Below are positions 17,744-26,270 of a DNA stretch of 64,000 bases, piece after piece. A model generated the notes under the pieces. That model worked only from the letters and a program-made list of their open reading frames with translations, was not told where the DNA came from and made no database searches. The stretch is from an uncultured Eubacteriales bacterium (lineage in GTDB: Bacteria; Bacillota; Clostridia; Oscillospirales; CAG-272), in NCBI GenBank assembly GCA_934489945.1, contig CAKSSY010000001.1, positions 1 through 64,000 on the forward strand. The letters are read 5' to 3'. Each line of letters starts with the position of its first letter. Position 1 is the first letter of the stretch. Position numbers and translations under genes: made by a program.

Positions 17744-18664
17744 TCAGTGCAGTTGGGTTTCGTACAGAAGAAAACCGACAATCGCTGCCAACGTCGAGGC
17801 AAAGATAAGCGTCTTAGATGCCGGACGGGCACCGATACGATCGGCGAGCAGGTGATGGAAATGCGAGCGGTCCGGCAGAAGTGGGTTCTTTCCCGATGAC
17901 AGGCGGCGCAGGACGGCGAAAACCAGGTCGGCAAGCGGAAGAGAAAAGACGAGCATAAGAATCAGCGGCGCACGAATTGCCCGAACGGCAAGAAAAGCCA
18001 GCATAAAACCGAGAAAGGTAGAGCCGGTATCTCCGAGAAAAAGCCGTGCCCCCCGCAAATTGTATGGAAGAAATCCGATACACGCGCCGCCTAGAATAAA
18101 ACATATTGCGGCGTATCCGAGCGGAGGGGCAGAAAGCGAGATGAGACCGATAGCCAAACTTTCGACGAGAGAAACACCGGCACAAAGACCATCCAATCCA
18201 TCAATAAAGTTGTGTGCGTTGATAAGCGTGACAAGAAAAAGAACGGTAATCGGGGTTGAAAATGCGCCGAGCGACAGGTCTTTTCCGCCGATACGAAGAA
18301 TCTGAAGTACATTTCCCCCCAGTGTCGACACAAACGCCGCCGCACACTGGACACCGAACTTCAGTCCCGGAGGAAGGGAGAGCTCATCGTCCAACACGCC
18401 GACAAGCACAATCAAAACCGCACCCGCCAAAGCATAAAACAAATCGGGCGCAATTTCATAGCCGTATAAGAGAGTCAAAATAAGGAACGCAAAATAGACC
18501 GACAGTCCTCCCAACCGCGGTACAGGATGCTTGTGCATCCGCCGTCCGTCACGCGGGATGTCGATGGCACCCAATCGAGCTGCCACGCGAAAGTCGAACG
18601 GTGTCAGCAGGAGCGAGAGGAGTGCCGAGAAGATCATGGCACGAAAAAGCCAAAGAATCTGCAA
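17744..18664 (-). CDS. WecA/TagO-like undecaprenyl-phosphate N-acetylhexosamine-1-P transferase
   Basis: About 306 residues with ten or so membrane helices. Seen: PRDGRRMHKHPVPRLGG, the DDELSLPPGLKF double-Asp loop, NAHNFIDGLDGL, LGDTGSTFLGF and the RSHFHHLL histidine motif. The His motif points to WecA/TagO (UDP-GlcNAc to undecaprenyl-PP-GlcNAc) rather than MraY. The start is taken as TTG 18664, with AAGGCGG about 6 nt upstream; ATG 18637 has no ribosome site. The frame is open further upstream to 18781 and beyond because the broken gene upstream happens to share it. Confidence 0.85.
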   Translation of the reverse strand: MQILWLFRAMIFSALLSLLLTPFDFRVAARLGAIDIPRDGRRMHKHPVPRLGGLSVYFAFLILTLLYGYEIAPDLFYALAGAVLIVLVGVLDDELSLPPGLKFGVQCAAAFVSTLGGNVLQILRIGGKDLSLGAFSTPITVLFLVTLINAHNFIDGLDGLCAGVSLVESLAIGLISLSAPPLGYAAICFILGGACIGFLPYNLRGARLFLGDTGSTFLGFMLAFLAVRAIRAPLILMLVFSLPLADLVFAVLRRLSSGKNPLLPDRSHFHHLLADRIGARPASKTLIFASTLAAIVGFLLYETQLH

Positions 18665-19157
18665 ATCGTTCCGCCTTTCCGCGTGCCATTTTGTCAGATC
18701 ACAAAACCGATCCTGCATTTGATTTTGGAGAGCATTTTCCTTATACAGTACAATAGAGATTCCCTCGGCAACCCTTTTCATGATACCATCAAGATAAGTC
18801 TTGTCGGTGAGAATCCGACGAATTCTTTCGTTTGCCGGCGTCAGCGCATCGGTACAGAACTGACCGACAGCCGACTTGAAGTCGTCATAGCCATTCCCGT
18901 CAAATTCTTCTTCGATTTTTCAAAATTCTTGCCTGTAAAGCAGAAACGGATTGACATGAGGTTGTCGATTTCGTTCCCGTCATCCGCATAGCGGGCGACG
19001 ATAACGGAATCGGGCACGGCACGCTTGCTTTTCCTTATGATTGTGTCCCTGTCATTCGGAATATATACCACTGTGTTGGTATTTTCGTCCGATTTGCTGG
19101 TTTTCTTTGCCGGATTGGTGGATTATCGGCGAGAGAATCCGGTTGCTGGTTAGACAT
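18638..19157 (-). pseudogene. Frame-broken gene between aminotransferase and glycosyltransferase
   Basis: An ATG at 19157 overlaps the aminotransferase stop by 8 nt, as in a coupled gene, and starts MSNQQPDSLADN. About 40 nt later the sensible reading moves to another frame (NPAKKTSKSDENTNTVVY... to ...GKNFEKS, about 18915-19110) and then to a third frame (EEEFDGNGYDDFKSAVGQ...DRFCDLTKWHAERR), each step a -1 shift. Joined, it gives a soluble protein of about 165 residues. I do not recognise the family. Either two single-base deletions have inactivated it or the assembly has two base errors. Confidence 0.55.
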
Positions 19158-20358
19158 GGTGTTTTTTCTTTCCGAGATATTCGCGGGCGATTTCCCCGAG
19201 CGTTTTGATGCCGGACGTGATTTGCTCATCGGATGGGGTGGAATAGTTTAGGCGGAAAGAACGGGACGGTGCCTCGGTGTCGCAGTTGAACGCCGTGCCG
19301 GGAACTACAGCAATCTTTTTATCAATGGCAAATCGGGTAAATTCGGTTGCGTCGCAACCTTCCGGCAGTGTACACCAAATGAAAAGTCCTCCCTCCGGAC
19401 GTGTGTAGGCGACCTCCCTCGGCATTTCACGATCAAGTGCATCCAGCATCAGTCCGCACTTATGACGATAAATCGCACGTATTTTTTCGATGTGAGCATC
19501 CAAATCACATTCGGTCATATAGCGATAGCAGAGCATTTGGAAAAAGATATTGGAGTGAACATCTTCACACTGTTTCCCTACGACCATCTTCTGTACAACC
19601 GCTTCCGGTCCGATGACAAAACCGATCCGCATTCCGGCGGAAAGAATTTTGGAAAAAGAGGAGCAGTAAATGACAATGTCCTCGGTATCCATACTCTTGA
19701 TTGTGGGGATTTCCTCGCCTGCGAACCGAAGTTCTCCGTAGGGATTGTCCTCTAAAATGAGGATGCCGTATTTTACGGCAATTTCGTAGATCTGTTTGCG
19801 ACGGGCAAGTGAGGTTGTGGAACCGCTCGGGTTTTGGAACGTGGGAATCAGGTAGAGCAGTTTGGCTTTAGGAGTTGTCTTGAGGGTTTCTTCGAGCTTT
19901 TCGGGGTCTATGCCGTCATCATCCATCGGAACGCCGATTGTTTCGGCACCGCAGGCACGGAAGGAGTTAAGGGCACCGATGAAACTCGGATTTTCGCAGA
20001 TTACGGCGTCGCCGGGATTACAGAGGACGCGACAGCAAAGGTCAATGCCCTGATTGCCTCCCGATACAACGATGGTCATATCTTTTTCACCGCCGATGCC
20101 GAATTTTGCTTTCTGACGTTCGGCGATCGCGTTGCGGAAAGGAGGAAATCCCTCGGTGATACTGTACTGAAGTGCCTGCGTGGAGGCGTTTGCAAAAATG
20201 TCGGCAGAGAGTTTTGTCAATTCTTCAACAGGGAAGGATTCGGGTGCCGGATTCCCTGCCGCAAAGGAAACGATCGAGGGGTCGGTGAGACTCTTGAAGA
20301 TCTCACGGATCGCGGACGGTTTCAGATTCTGAAAGGCATTGGAAAACGTATATTGCAT
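19150..20358 (-). CDS. PLP-dependent aminotransferase (class I/II, LysN/MocR-like)
   Basis: 402 residues from ATG 20358 (MQYTFSNAFQ), with AAAGGAG 7 nt upstream; the upstream open frame is not used. Motifs VVSGGNQGIDLCCRVL, YLIPTFQNPSG, LEDNPYGELRF and the PLP-lysine loop SSFSKILSAGMRIGF place it in fold-type I class I/II, closest in style to 2-aminoadipate or aromatic aminotransferases. The true amino donor and acceptor cannot be read. It has its own promoter at 20393-20421 and heads the three-gene - strand unit. Confidence 0.88.
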   Translation of the reverse strand: MQYTFSNAFQNLKPSAIREIFKSLTDPSIVSFAAGNPAPESFPVEELTKLSADIFANASTQALQYSITEGFPPFRNAIAERQKAKFGIGGEKDMTIVVSGGNQGIDLCCRVLCNPGDAVICENPSFIGALNSFRACGAETIGVPMDDDGIDPEKLEETLKTTPKAKLLYLIPTFQNPSGSTTSLARRKQIYEIAVKYGILILEDNPYGELRFAGEEIPTIKSMDTEDIVIYCSSFSKILSAGMRIGFVIGPEAVVQKMVVGKQCEDVHSNIFFQMLCYRYMTECDLDAHIEKIRAIYRHKCGLMLDALDREMPREVAYTRPEGGLFIWCTLPEGCDATEFTRFAIDKKIAVVPGTAFNCDTEAPSRSFRLNYSTPSDEQITSGIKTLGEIAREYLGKKKHHV

Positions 20359-20392
20359 AGAAAATCTCCTTTGAGAATGATATTTCATTTCT

Positions 20393-20421
20393 ATTTTACC
20401 ATACAACCTTTCTGATTTCAA
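20393..20421 (-). promoter_or_regulatory. Promoter of the aminotransferase operon
   Basis: On the - strand TTGAAA (20416-20421), a 17-nt spacer and TAAAAT (20393-20398), 34 nt before the start codon. Confidence 0.7.
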
Positions 20422-20487
20422 GCATATTCTTCGGAAAATTCTTCCTCGGGCGGCGAAGATTTGGTTGTTTTTGCTCTCAATTGGTGC

Positions 20488-20516
20488 TTGACAACGAATA
20501 CAAATCATAGTATACT
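20488..20516 (+). promoter_or_regulatory. Promoter of the 317-residue unknown gene
   Basis: TTGACA (20488-20493), 17 nt, TATACT (20511-20516). One of the strongest-looking promoters in the window; the start codon follows 33 nt later. Confidence 0.8.
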
Positions 20517-20549
20517 GTAAAAAAGTTTTTTAAAGGTAATTTTGCATTT

Positions 20550-21503
20550 ATGACGTACGACGATCGTTTGATGATTCCCACGCAGGATCAGAAGGGTGAC
20601 AAGGGAGATTTTCATGACATTTTGTTGTTTGACGGTGAAGGCAGATTTCTGACGCGTTCGACTTCCGATATTCCGACTTTGAAAAAGGAAAACTTTTTTG
20701 ATCTTTTGTCAGGTGAGGAACAGAAATTCTTTCATATGTGGAGCCGCCTGTTTTCGACGGGAAGTCTCCTGTTGGATACTTCTCGCGGAATGGCACTCGT
20801 ATTCTGCCGGCTTTACCCGACAACGGGCGTTTTTGTGGCAATCATGTTTCATACAAGCCGCGAAGCTATGCGTCATTTCTGGCAGAACGGAGTCTTGGAC
20901 AACACTCGTGTTTCTCCGCAACTTGTCGCCAAGACACCTCCTCGTAAGGAGGGGAGACAAGAAGAAATCTGTATGATTGAGAAAAAACTCGGAGTTTGTG
21001 CGGAGATTTTTGATCTGGCTTCGTATTCGGTTTCTGAAATCAAAGGGCGGCAATTTCTTTCTTTGCTCTCACGGAGTGCCCGTGCCATCGCTCGTGCATT
21101 CGGTTGCGGGTATGTTCTCCGCGAAGAGTCGGCGGTGCTTCCTGCTGACGGATATGTATTCAGTCTGCCGTCCTTTTTTGCGATTTTGTCCTGTTTATTG
21201 TCCTGCGTCCGCCTTTACGGGGCAGAGTACGATGTTCCGCAGATGTCTTTGCGAGAGGAGGATGGCAGAATCGTCTTGCTTTTAAAAGCACAGATCAAAG
21301 GTTACAAGGACAAACCGAGCTATACGATTCGATTTGACTATCCCGAGTTTGAAGCCTGTCGTACAATTGCTTCGCGCCACGATTTTATATTGGAAATCGG
21401 GCTGCAACCCGCGGGGGAAACCGCGACACTGTCGGTTCGTTTTTCTCCCGAATATCGTGATCCCGCGGTTTTCGGGTTGAAAAGTCCTCTTCGTTTTCAA
21501 TAA
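20550..21503 (+). CDS. Unrecognised protein, possible degenerate sensor-kinase fold
   Basis: 317 residues, no signal peptide. About residues 20-115 look PAS-like (FHDILLFDGEGRFL...GVFVAIMFHTSREAM). About 140-185 could be a helical hairpin. About 195-310 has the order of a histidine-kinase ATPase domain: FSLPSFFAILSCLLSCV in place of the N box, alternating strands, then EACRTIASRHDFILEIGLQ resembling the final helix-strand unit. I see no phospho-acceptor His and no N, G1 or G2 box residues, so it would not be an active kinase. It is a monocistronic gene with a strong promoter and a weak AAGGTAA ribosome site. The fold call is inference only. Confidence 0.65.
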   Translation: MTYDDRLMIPTQDQKGDKGDFHDILLFDGEGRFLTRSTSDIPTLKKENFFDLLSGEEQKFFHMWSRLFSTGSLLLDTSRGMALVFCRLYPTTGVFVAIMFHTSREAMRHFWQNGVLDNTRVSPQLVAKTPPRKEGRQEEICMIEKKLGVCAEIFDLASYSVSEIKGRQFLSLLSRSARAIARAFGCGYVLREESAVLPADGYVFSLPSFFAILSCLLSCVRLYGAEYDVPQMSLREEDGRIVLLLKAQIKGYKDKPSYTIRFDYPEFEACRTIASRHDFILEIGLQPAGETATLSVRFSPEYRDPAVFGLKSPLRFQ

Positions 21504-21564
21504 CGAAAGAATACGGTTTGGGAAAACCGGTTTATCTGTTGATGATATTCTTAGAAAGAAAAAA

Positions 21565-21605
21565 CAAATCCGGGCGATTTCGATAAAAGAAATCGCCCGG
21601 ATTTG
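21565..21605 (-). terminator. Terminator after tRNA-Glu
   Basis: A perfect 17-bp stem, CAAATCCGGGCGATTTC with its complement, around a 7-nt loop. On the - strand it is followed by TTTTTTC. It can also act on the + strand gene ending at 21503. Confidence 0.88.
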
Positions 21606-21612
21606 TTTCGTT

Positions 21613-21687
21613 TGGTGACCCGTACGGGAATCGAACCCATGTTACAGCCGTGAAAGGGCCGTGTCTTAACCGCTTGACCAACGGGCC
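21613..21687 (-). tRNA. tRNA-Glu (anticodon TTC)
   Basis: 75 nt including an encoded CCA. The acceptor GGCCCGT pairs with ACGGGTC with one G-U pair, the anticodon loop reads CCTTTCACG and the T-loop GTTCGATTC is intact. It lies 1 nt after tRNA-Met in the same transcript. Confidence 0.95.
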
Positions 21688-21688
21688 A

Positions 21689-21765
21689 TGGTAGCGGGAA
21701 TTGGATTTGAACCCATGACCTACCGGGTATGAACCGGTTGCTCTAGCCAGCTGAGCTATCCCGCC
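21689..21765 (-). tRNA. tRNA-Met, elongator (anticodon CAT)
   Basis: 77 nt including CCA. The GGCGGGATAGCTCAGCTGG start and the TTCATAC anticodon loop match bacterial elongator tRNA-Met. It lacks the initiator C1-A72 mismatch and three G-C pairs arrangement. First gene of the two-tRNA unit. Confidence 0.93.
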
Positions 21766-21784
21766 ACGAATGGAACGCTTTGCT

Positions 21785-21813
21785 ATTATATCACGCAAAT
21801 GTGTACTTGTCAA
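21785..21813 (-). promoter_or_regulatory. Promoter of tRNA-Met/tRNA-Glu
   Basis: A full consensus on the - strand: TTGACA (21808-21813), 17 nt, TATAAT (21785-21790), about 20 nt before the tRNA 5' end. Confidence 0.9.
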
Positions 21814-21955
21814 CCCCTTTTTTTACTTTTTTTATCTTTTTTTGATTTGTGCCGAAAAAAGGGCGGTTTGTTAAAAAAGAAACAACTTGATCGCTTTTTT
21901 GCGAAAAAACAGCCTGTTTTTTCCAAATTCTGTAGACTTCCCCCCTCCTTTGACC

Positions 21956-21984
21956 TTGCATTCATAAGGCGGCTGTGTTATAAT
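21956..21984 (+). promoter_or_regulatory. Promoter of the rnf operon
   Basis: TTGCAT (21956-21961), 17 nt, TATAAT (21979-21984). An alternative TTGACC at 21950 would give a 23-nt spacer and is less likely. The rnfC start follows about 80 nt later. I see nothing else in 21814-21949. Confidence 0.7.
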
Positions 21985-22065
21985 ATTGTCGTAATGTTTG
22001 TGATTTGGATTTCAAAAAGGACGGCTTCCGAAGGGGAGGATCCGTCGGAAAGGTAGGCAGAGACT

Positions 22066-23424
22066 TTGGTACACACATTCAAAGGCGGTGCACATATTCG
22101 GGAATACAAGAACACCCGAGGTTGCGCAATCGAAAAGATGCCGGCTCCCGATACGGTTTCTATTCCGCTTTCTCAACACATCGGTGCTCACTGCAAGCCG
22201 GTGGTGGCGGTCGGAGATACGGTTACATACGGACAGGTGATCGGTATTGTGGAGTCGGGACTTGGCTGTCCGGTTCATGCAAGTGTTTCCGGGAAGGTGC
22301 TGGCAATCGACTCAATCAACAACGCCCACGGAACGGCAATTCAGAATATTATTATAGAAAACGACGGGAATTATACGCCGTGTCCCGATATAAAACCCTT
22401 TCCGAAATTGCTCGCAGAGACAAGTGCCGAGGAAATTGTGGAACTTATCCGCGATGCAGGTATTTCGGGTATGGGCGGCGCGACCTTTCCGACTTATGCC
22501 AAGCTCGCCGGAGCAATCGGCAAGGTAGACAAACTTATTATTAACTGTGCAGAGTGTGAGCCGTTTATTACGGCGAATCATCGCCTGATGCTGGAAACGC
22601 CGGAGGAAGTAATCCGGGGGGCTGAAATTCTGCGTCATGCCTTGGGGTTGTCAAGCGGCATGATTGCTGTTGAGGACAACAAACCGGATGCCATAGCTCT
22701 TCTTCGCAAAACCATTGCCGAAATGGGCAATGTGCCGCTTACGGTTGAGGAGATGAAAACCAAATATCCGCAGGGCGACGAACGTCAGCTCATGTTTGCA
22801 CTGACCGGCAAGGAATTGCCGGCAGGCAAGCTCCCGGCAGACATCGGTTGCGTGATTTTCAATGCCGAAACCAGTGCCGCCGTGGCAGTGGCGTTTTACA
22901 AGGGGACGCCTCTTGTCAAGCGAATTGTCACTGTTGACGGAGATTGTGTCCGTACACCGAAGAATGTGCTGGCACACATCGGCACGAGTTATCTGGACCT
23001 GATACGGTATTGCGGCGGATTTGTCAAGATACCGGAAAAAATCGTAAACGGCGGTCCCATGATGGGGTTTGCTCAGTGGGACATTCATGCGCCCGTTACC
23101 AAAGGTACTTCGGCAATTCTGGTCTTTTCCAAAGCGTTTGATGATGCAAATTCTCTTCCGGAGGAGGCTTGTATCCGCTGCGGCAGATGCGTGAAGAATT
23201 GTCCGATGCATCTGATGCCGAATTATCTTGCCTTGTATACCGAAAACAAGAAATACGACGAGGCGGCGAAAATGAATGTTATGAGTTGTGTCGAATGCGG
23301 CACCTGTTCGTATAACTGCCCGGGACAAATCCCGATTGTACAGTATATCCGGGTTGCAAAGGGTGTAATCCGTGCCGAACAGATGCGTGCGAGAGCGGCG
23401 GCGGAAGCCTCGAAAGCCAAGTAA
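22066..23424 (+). CDS. rnfC: Rnf complex subunit RnfC (NADH-binding, 4Fe-4S)
   Basis: 452 residues from TTG 22066 (MVHTFKGGAHIRE). GISGMGGATFPTYAK and NCAECEPFIT are the FMN/NADH-binding Nqo1-like features, and two ferredoxin clusters follow near the C-terminus: CIRCGRCVKNCPM and CVECGTCSYNCPG. RnfC passes electrons between NADH and the membrane subunits of the ion-pumping ferredoxin:NAD oxidoreductase. It is the first gene of rnfCDGEAB, the usual clostridial order. Confidence 0.94.
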   Translation: MVHTFKGGAHIREYKNTRGCAIEKMPAPDTVSIPLSQHIGAHCKPVVAVGDTVTYGQVIGIVESGLGCPVHASVSGKVLAIDSINNAHGTAIQNIIIENDGNYTPCPDIKPFPKLLAETSAEEIVELIRDAGISGMGGATFPTYAKLAGAIGKVDKLIINCAECEPFITANHRLMLETPEEVIRGAEILRHALGLSSGMIAVEDNKPDAIALLRKTIAEMGNVPLTVEEMKTKYPQGDERQLMFALTGKELPAGKLPADIGCVIFNAETSAAVAVAFYKGTPLVKRIVTVDGDCVRTPKNVLAHIGTSYLDLIRYCGGFVKIPEKIVNGGPMMGFAQWDIHAPVTKGTSAILVFSKAFDDANSLPEEACIRCGRCVKNCPMHLMPNYLALYTENKKYDEAAKMNVMSCVECGTCSYNCPGQIPIVQYIRVAKGVIRAEQMRARAAAEASKAK

Positions 23425-23432
23425 GGAGGATT

Positions 23433-24437
23433 ATGATGAACGATACCAAAACGGAAAATCAGAATTCTGCCGTGGAAGTTCCCGCGCTTCTTACGGTGTC
23501 TCCCTCTCCCCACATCAAGAGCGGCGTGACAACATCAAAGATCATGCGGGATGTCATCCTTGCTTTGATACCTGCCTGCGTATGGGGAATCATGCAGTTT
23601 GGTCTCTCGGCGGCACTTCTCCTTGTTGTTAGTGTGGCTTCGGCGGTTTTCTTTGAGTGGGGAACCGAAAAGATTTTGCACCGCAAAAATTCAATCCGGG
23701 ATCTTTCGGCGGTCGTTACGGGTATGCTGGTTGCTATGAATCTGCCTGCCGGTGTCCCTTTGTGGCTCCCGGTGATTGGTGCGTTTGTCGCCATTGTGGT
23801 TGTCAAGCAGCTTTTCGGAGGCATCGGCAAAAATTTTCTGAATCCTGCGTTGGCGGCAAGAGTGTTCCTGTTTCTGTCGTGGTCGGATAAAATGGCAACC
23901 TTTCCGGCACCGCGCGGCGTGGATGCCGTGGCTTATGCCACACCTCTTGCATCGCTTGCCGAAAACGGGGAAGCCGGGGCTTCGGTGTTGGAAATGTTTC
24001 TCGGCAAAACGGGTGGCTGTATCGGAGAGGTTTCGGCTCTTTTGCTGATTCTCGGCGGGATTTATCTTCTGGTTCGCAAGGTAATCTCCTGGCATATTCC
24101 CGTTTGTTATCTCGGAACGGTGGCACTTCTTACATTTCTTCTGCCGAAGAGCGGCGGTGCTTTCAATGTGACATATATGCTCACGCAACTTTTCTCGGGA
24201 GGACTGATGCTCGGCGCGATCTTTATGGCTACCGATTATGTCACTTGTCCGATTACAAAACGCGGACGTGTGATTTTTGCCGTTGGCTGTGGTCTGATTA
24301 CGGTTCTTTTCCGCTATTACAGCAGTTATCCGGAGGGAGTTTCTTTTTCCATCTTGGTTATGAACTCCCTGGTCTGGTATATTGACAGGTTGACGAAGCC
24401 GCGCGTGTTCGGAGGTGCAAAGCATGGAAACAAATAA
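23433..24437 (+). CDS. rnfD: Rnf complex subunit RnfD
   Basis: 334 residues, multiple membrane helices. SPHIKSGVTTSKIM at the N-terminus, GGIGKNFLNPALAARVFL, and DAVAYATPL, whose Thr is the covalent FMN attachment type seen in RnfD/NqrB. AAGGAGG lies just upstream of twin ATGs; the second (23436) has the better spacing. It follows rnfC by 8 nt. Confidence 0.93.
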   Translation: MMNDTKTENQNSAVEVPALLTVSPSPHIKSGVTTSKIMRDVILALIPACVWGIMQFGLSAALLLVVSVASAVFFEWGTEKILHRKNSIRDLSAVVTGMLVAMNLPAGVPLWLPVIGAFVAIVVVKQLFGGIGKNFLNPALAARVFLFLSWSDKMATFPAPRGVDAVAYATPLASLAENGEAGASVLEMFLGKTGGCIGEVSALLLILGGIYLLVRKVISWHIPVCYLGTVALLTFLLPKSGGAFNVTYMLTQLFSGGLMLGAIFMATDYVTCPITKRGRVIFAVGCGLITVLFRYYSSYPEGVSFSILVMNSLVWYIDRLTKPRVFGGAKHGNK

Positions 24438-24999
24438 GAATACCGCAAGAACGGCACTCATCGTCGGACTTAAGCTCCTGTTGATTTGCGCTGTGGTAGC
24501 GGGAGTGGTGTCTTTTGTCTACTCTGTGACGATTGACGCCTACAATCAAAATCTGGAAAATGAAATCAGAAAGTCGATTTCGACAATCTTTGACGCTTCC
24601 GAAGCCGATGTGATTGACTATACGTCGGATTCTGTTGAGGACTCCGACATCAAGGCATTCTATACCGTTACCAAGAACGGAGAGACGGTGGGTTATTGCG
24701 TAAATGTCATCGGAAAGGGCTTCGGCGGTGAGATCAGTCTTATGGTCGGCTATCATGCGGACGGAACCATCCGCGGTGTGTCGGTGGTTTCACACTCCGA
24801 AACCGCAGGCGTCGGTGAAAAAGCAATGAAAGAAGAGTATCTGAAGCAATACACCGGACTTTCCGGTATGATTACGGTATCCAAAGGAACCGGTACCGAT
24901 GTGACGGCAATCTCCGGGGCGACGATCTCTTCAAAAGCAATCAATGCGGCGATGAACCGTGCAAACGAGTTTCTTAGGAACCGGGGGGTGGCAGGATGA
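24424..24999 (+). CDS. rnfG: Rnf complex subunit RnfG (covalent flavin)
   Basis: 191 residues from ATG 24424, which has GGAGGT 7 nt upstream and overlaps rnfD by 14 nt. One N-terminal membrane helix is followed by an FMN-bind domain. DVTAISGATISSKA contains the S-G-A-T flavinylation motif, where FMN is attached to Thr by ApbE; no apbE is visible in this window. Confidence 0.93.
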   Translation: METNKNTARTALIVGLKLLLICAVVAGVVSFVYSVTIDAYNQNLENEIRKSISTIFDASEADVIDYTSDSVEDSDIKAFYTVTKNGETVGYCVNVIGKGFGGEISLMVGYHADGTIRGVSVVSHSETAGVGEKAMKEEYLKQYTGLSGMITVSKGTGTDVTAISGATISSKAINAAMNRANEFLRNRGVAG

Positions 25000-25682
25000 A
25001 AAAGAACGGTTTTTTGCAGCAGATGAGAGAGGGACTCCTTGACAATAATCCGACTTTGGTACAGCTTCTCGGAATGTGCCCGACTCTTGCAACCACCACA
25101 TCGGTGAAAAATGCAATAGGGATGGGACTGGCGGCAACGGTGGTTCTTATCTGTTCCAATGTGTTTATTTCGCTTTTGCGGAAATTTATCCCGAAACAAG
25201 TGCGTATTGCGGCTTTTATTGTGATTGTTTCCGGCTTTGTTACCGCGGTCGAACTTGCCATGCGGGCGTATTTCTATTCGTTATATCAGGCTCTCGGACT
25301 CTTTATTCCGCTGATCGTGGTCAATTGCATTATTCTTGCACGTGCCGAGGCATTTGCTTCCCGAAACAAGGTGATTCCGTCCGCTGTGGACGGGCTTGCG
25401 ATGGGACTCGGTTTTACTTTTGCACTTACGGTTATTTCCACGATTCGTGAGATTCTCGGTGCCGGTACTTTCTGCGGTATCGATCTGTTTGGTGGGCATT
25501 TCAGTCCGGTTATGATCCTCGTTTCGCCTCCCGGTGCGTTCCTGACACTTGGATGTGTCATTGCGGTCGTGCAGAAGATACGGAACAAGGCAGAGGACAA
25601 AAAAAGATTGGAAAAACTCGGTCAGGTCGAGTTTTCGGAGTCTTCCGAAATCATCTGTGACAAGGAGGAGACGAACGTATGA
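24996..25682 (+). CDS. rnfE: Rnf complex subunit RnfE
   Basis: 228 residues, six predicted membrane helices. NPTLVQLLGMCPTLATTTS is the conserved RnfE/NqrD N-terminus. It starts within the rnfG stop (ATGA, 4-nt overlap). RnfA and RnfE together hold a membrane-embedded iron-sulfur centre in Rnf structures. Confidence 0.94.
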   Translation: MKKNGFLQQMREGLLDNNPTLVQLLGMCPTLATTTSVKNAIGMGLAATVVLICSNVFISLLRKFIPKQVRIAAFIVIVSGFVTAVELAMRAYFYSLYQALGLFIPLIVVNCIILARAEAFASRNKVIPSAVDGLAMGLGFTFALTVISTIREILGAGTFCGIDLFGGHFSPVMILVSPPGAFLTLGCVIAVVQKIRNKAEDKKRLEKLGQVEFSESSEIICDKEETNV

Positions 25683-26260
25683 GTTTTGGCGAAGTTTTAT
25701 TGATGATGTTCGGCGCGGTTTTGGTTGAAAATTTTATTTTCGCCAAATTTTACGGTTGTTGTCCTTTTCTCGGAGTCTCCGAAAAGCCGGACACGGCGTT
25801 CGGTATGGGAATGGCGGTTACTTTTGTTATCACAATCTCCAGCGCGTTTACATGGCTTGTTTATCGGATTCTGGTCCTGTTTCATCTTGAATATTTTAAG
25901 ACGATTGCGTTTATTCTGGTGATCGCGGCTCTGGTTCAACTGATTGAAATGTTTCTGCGTCGGTTTATTCCCGCACTTTACAGTGCCCTCGGAATCTATC
26001 TGCCGCTGATTACCACCAACTGTGCGGTTTTGAGTTCCGCGCTTCTCAACATTCAGAATGAATACAACTTTATTGAATCGGTGTGCTTCGGGTTCGCTGC
26101 GGCACTCGGTTTCACACTTGCCATTGTGGTTTTTGCCGGAGTACGCATGAGACTTTCCGTCGCCAAGCCTCCGCGCGCCTTCCGCGGCTTTCCGATGACG
26201 CTGATTGCGGCGGGATTGCTTGCCATGGCATTCTCGGGCTTTACAAGCCTCAGCTTCTGA
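25679..26260 (+). CDS. rnfA: Rnf complex subunit RnfA
   Basis: 193 residues, hydrophobic throughout. ENFIFAKFYGCCPFLGVS and LPLITTNCAVLSSALLN are the RnfA/NqrE signatures with the cysteines that ligand the intramembrane cluster. It overlaps rnfE by 4 nt. Confidence 0.94.
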   Translation: MSFGEVLLMMFGAVLVENFIFAKFYGCCPFLGVSEKPDTAFGMGMAVTFVITISSAFTWLVYRILVLFHLEYFKTIAFILVIAALVQLIEMFLRRFIPALYSALGIYLPLITTNCAVLSSALLNIQNEYNFIESVCFGFAAALGFTLAIVVFAGVRMRLSVAKPPRAFRGFPMTLIAAGLLAMAFSGFTSLSF

Positions 26261-26270
26261 GGAGGAAAAT

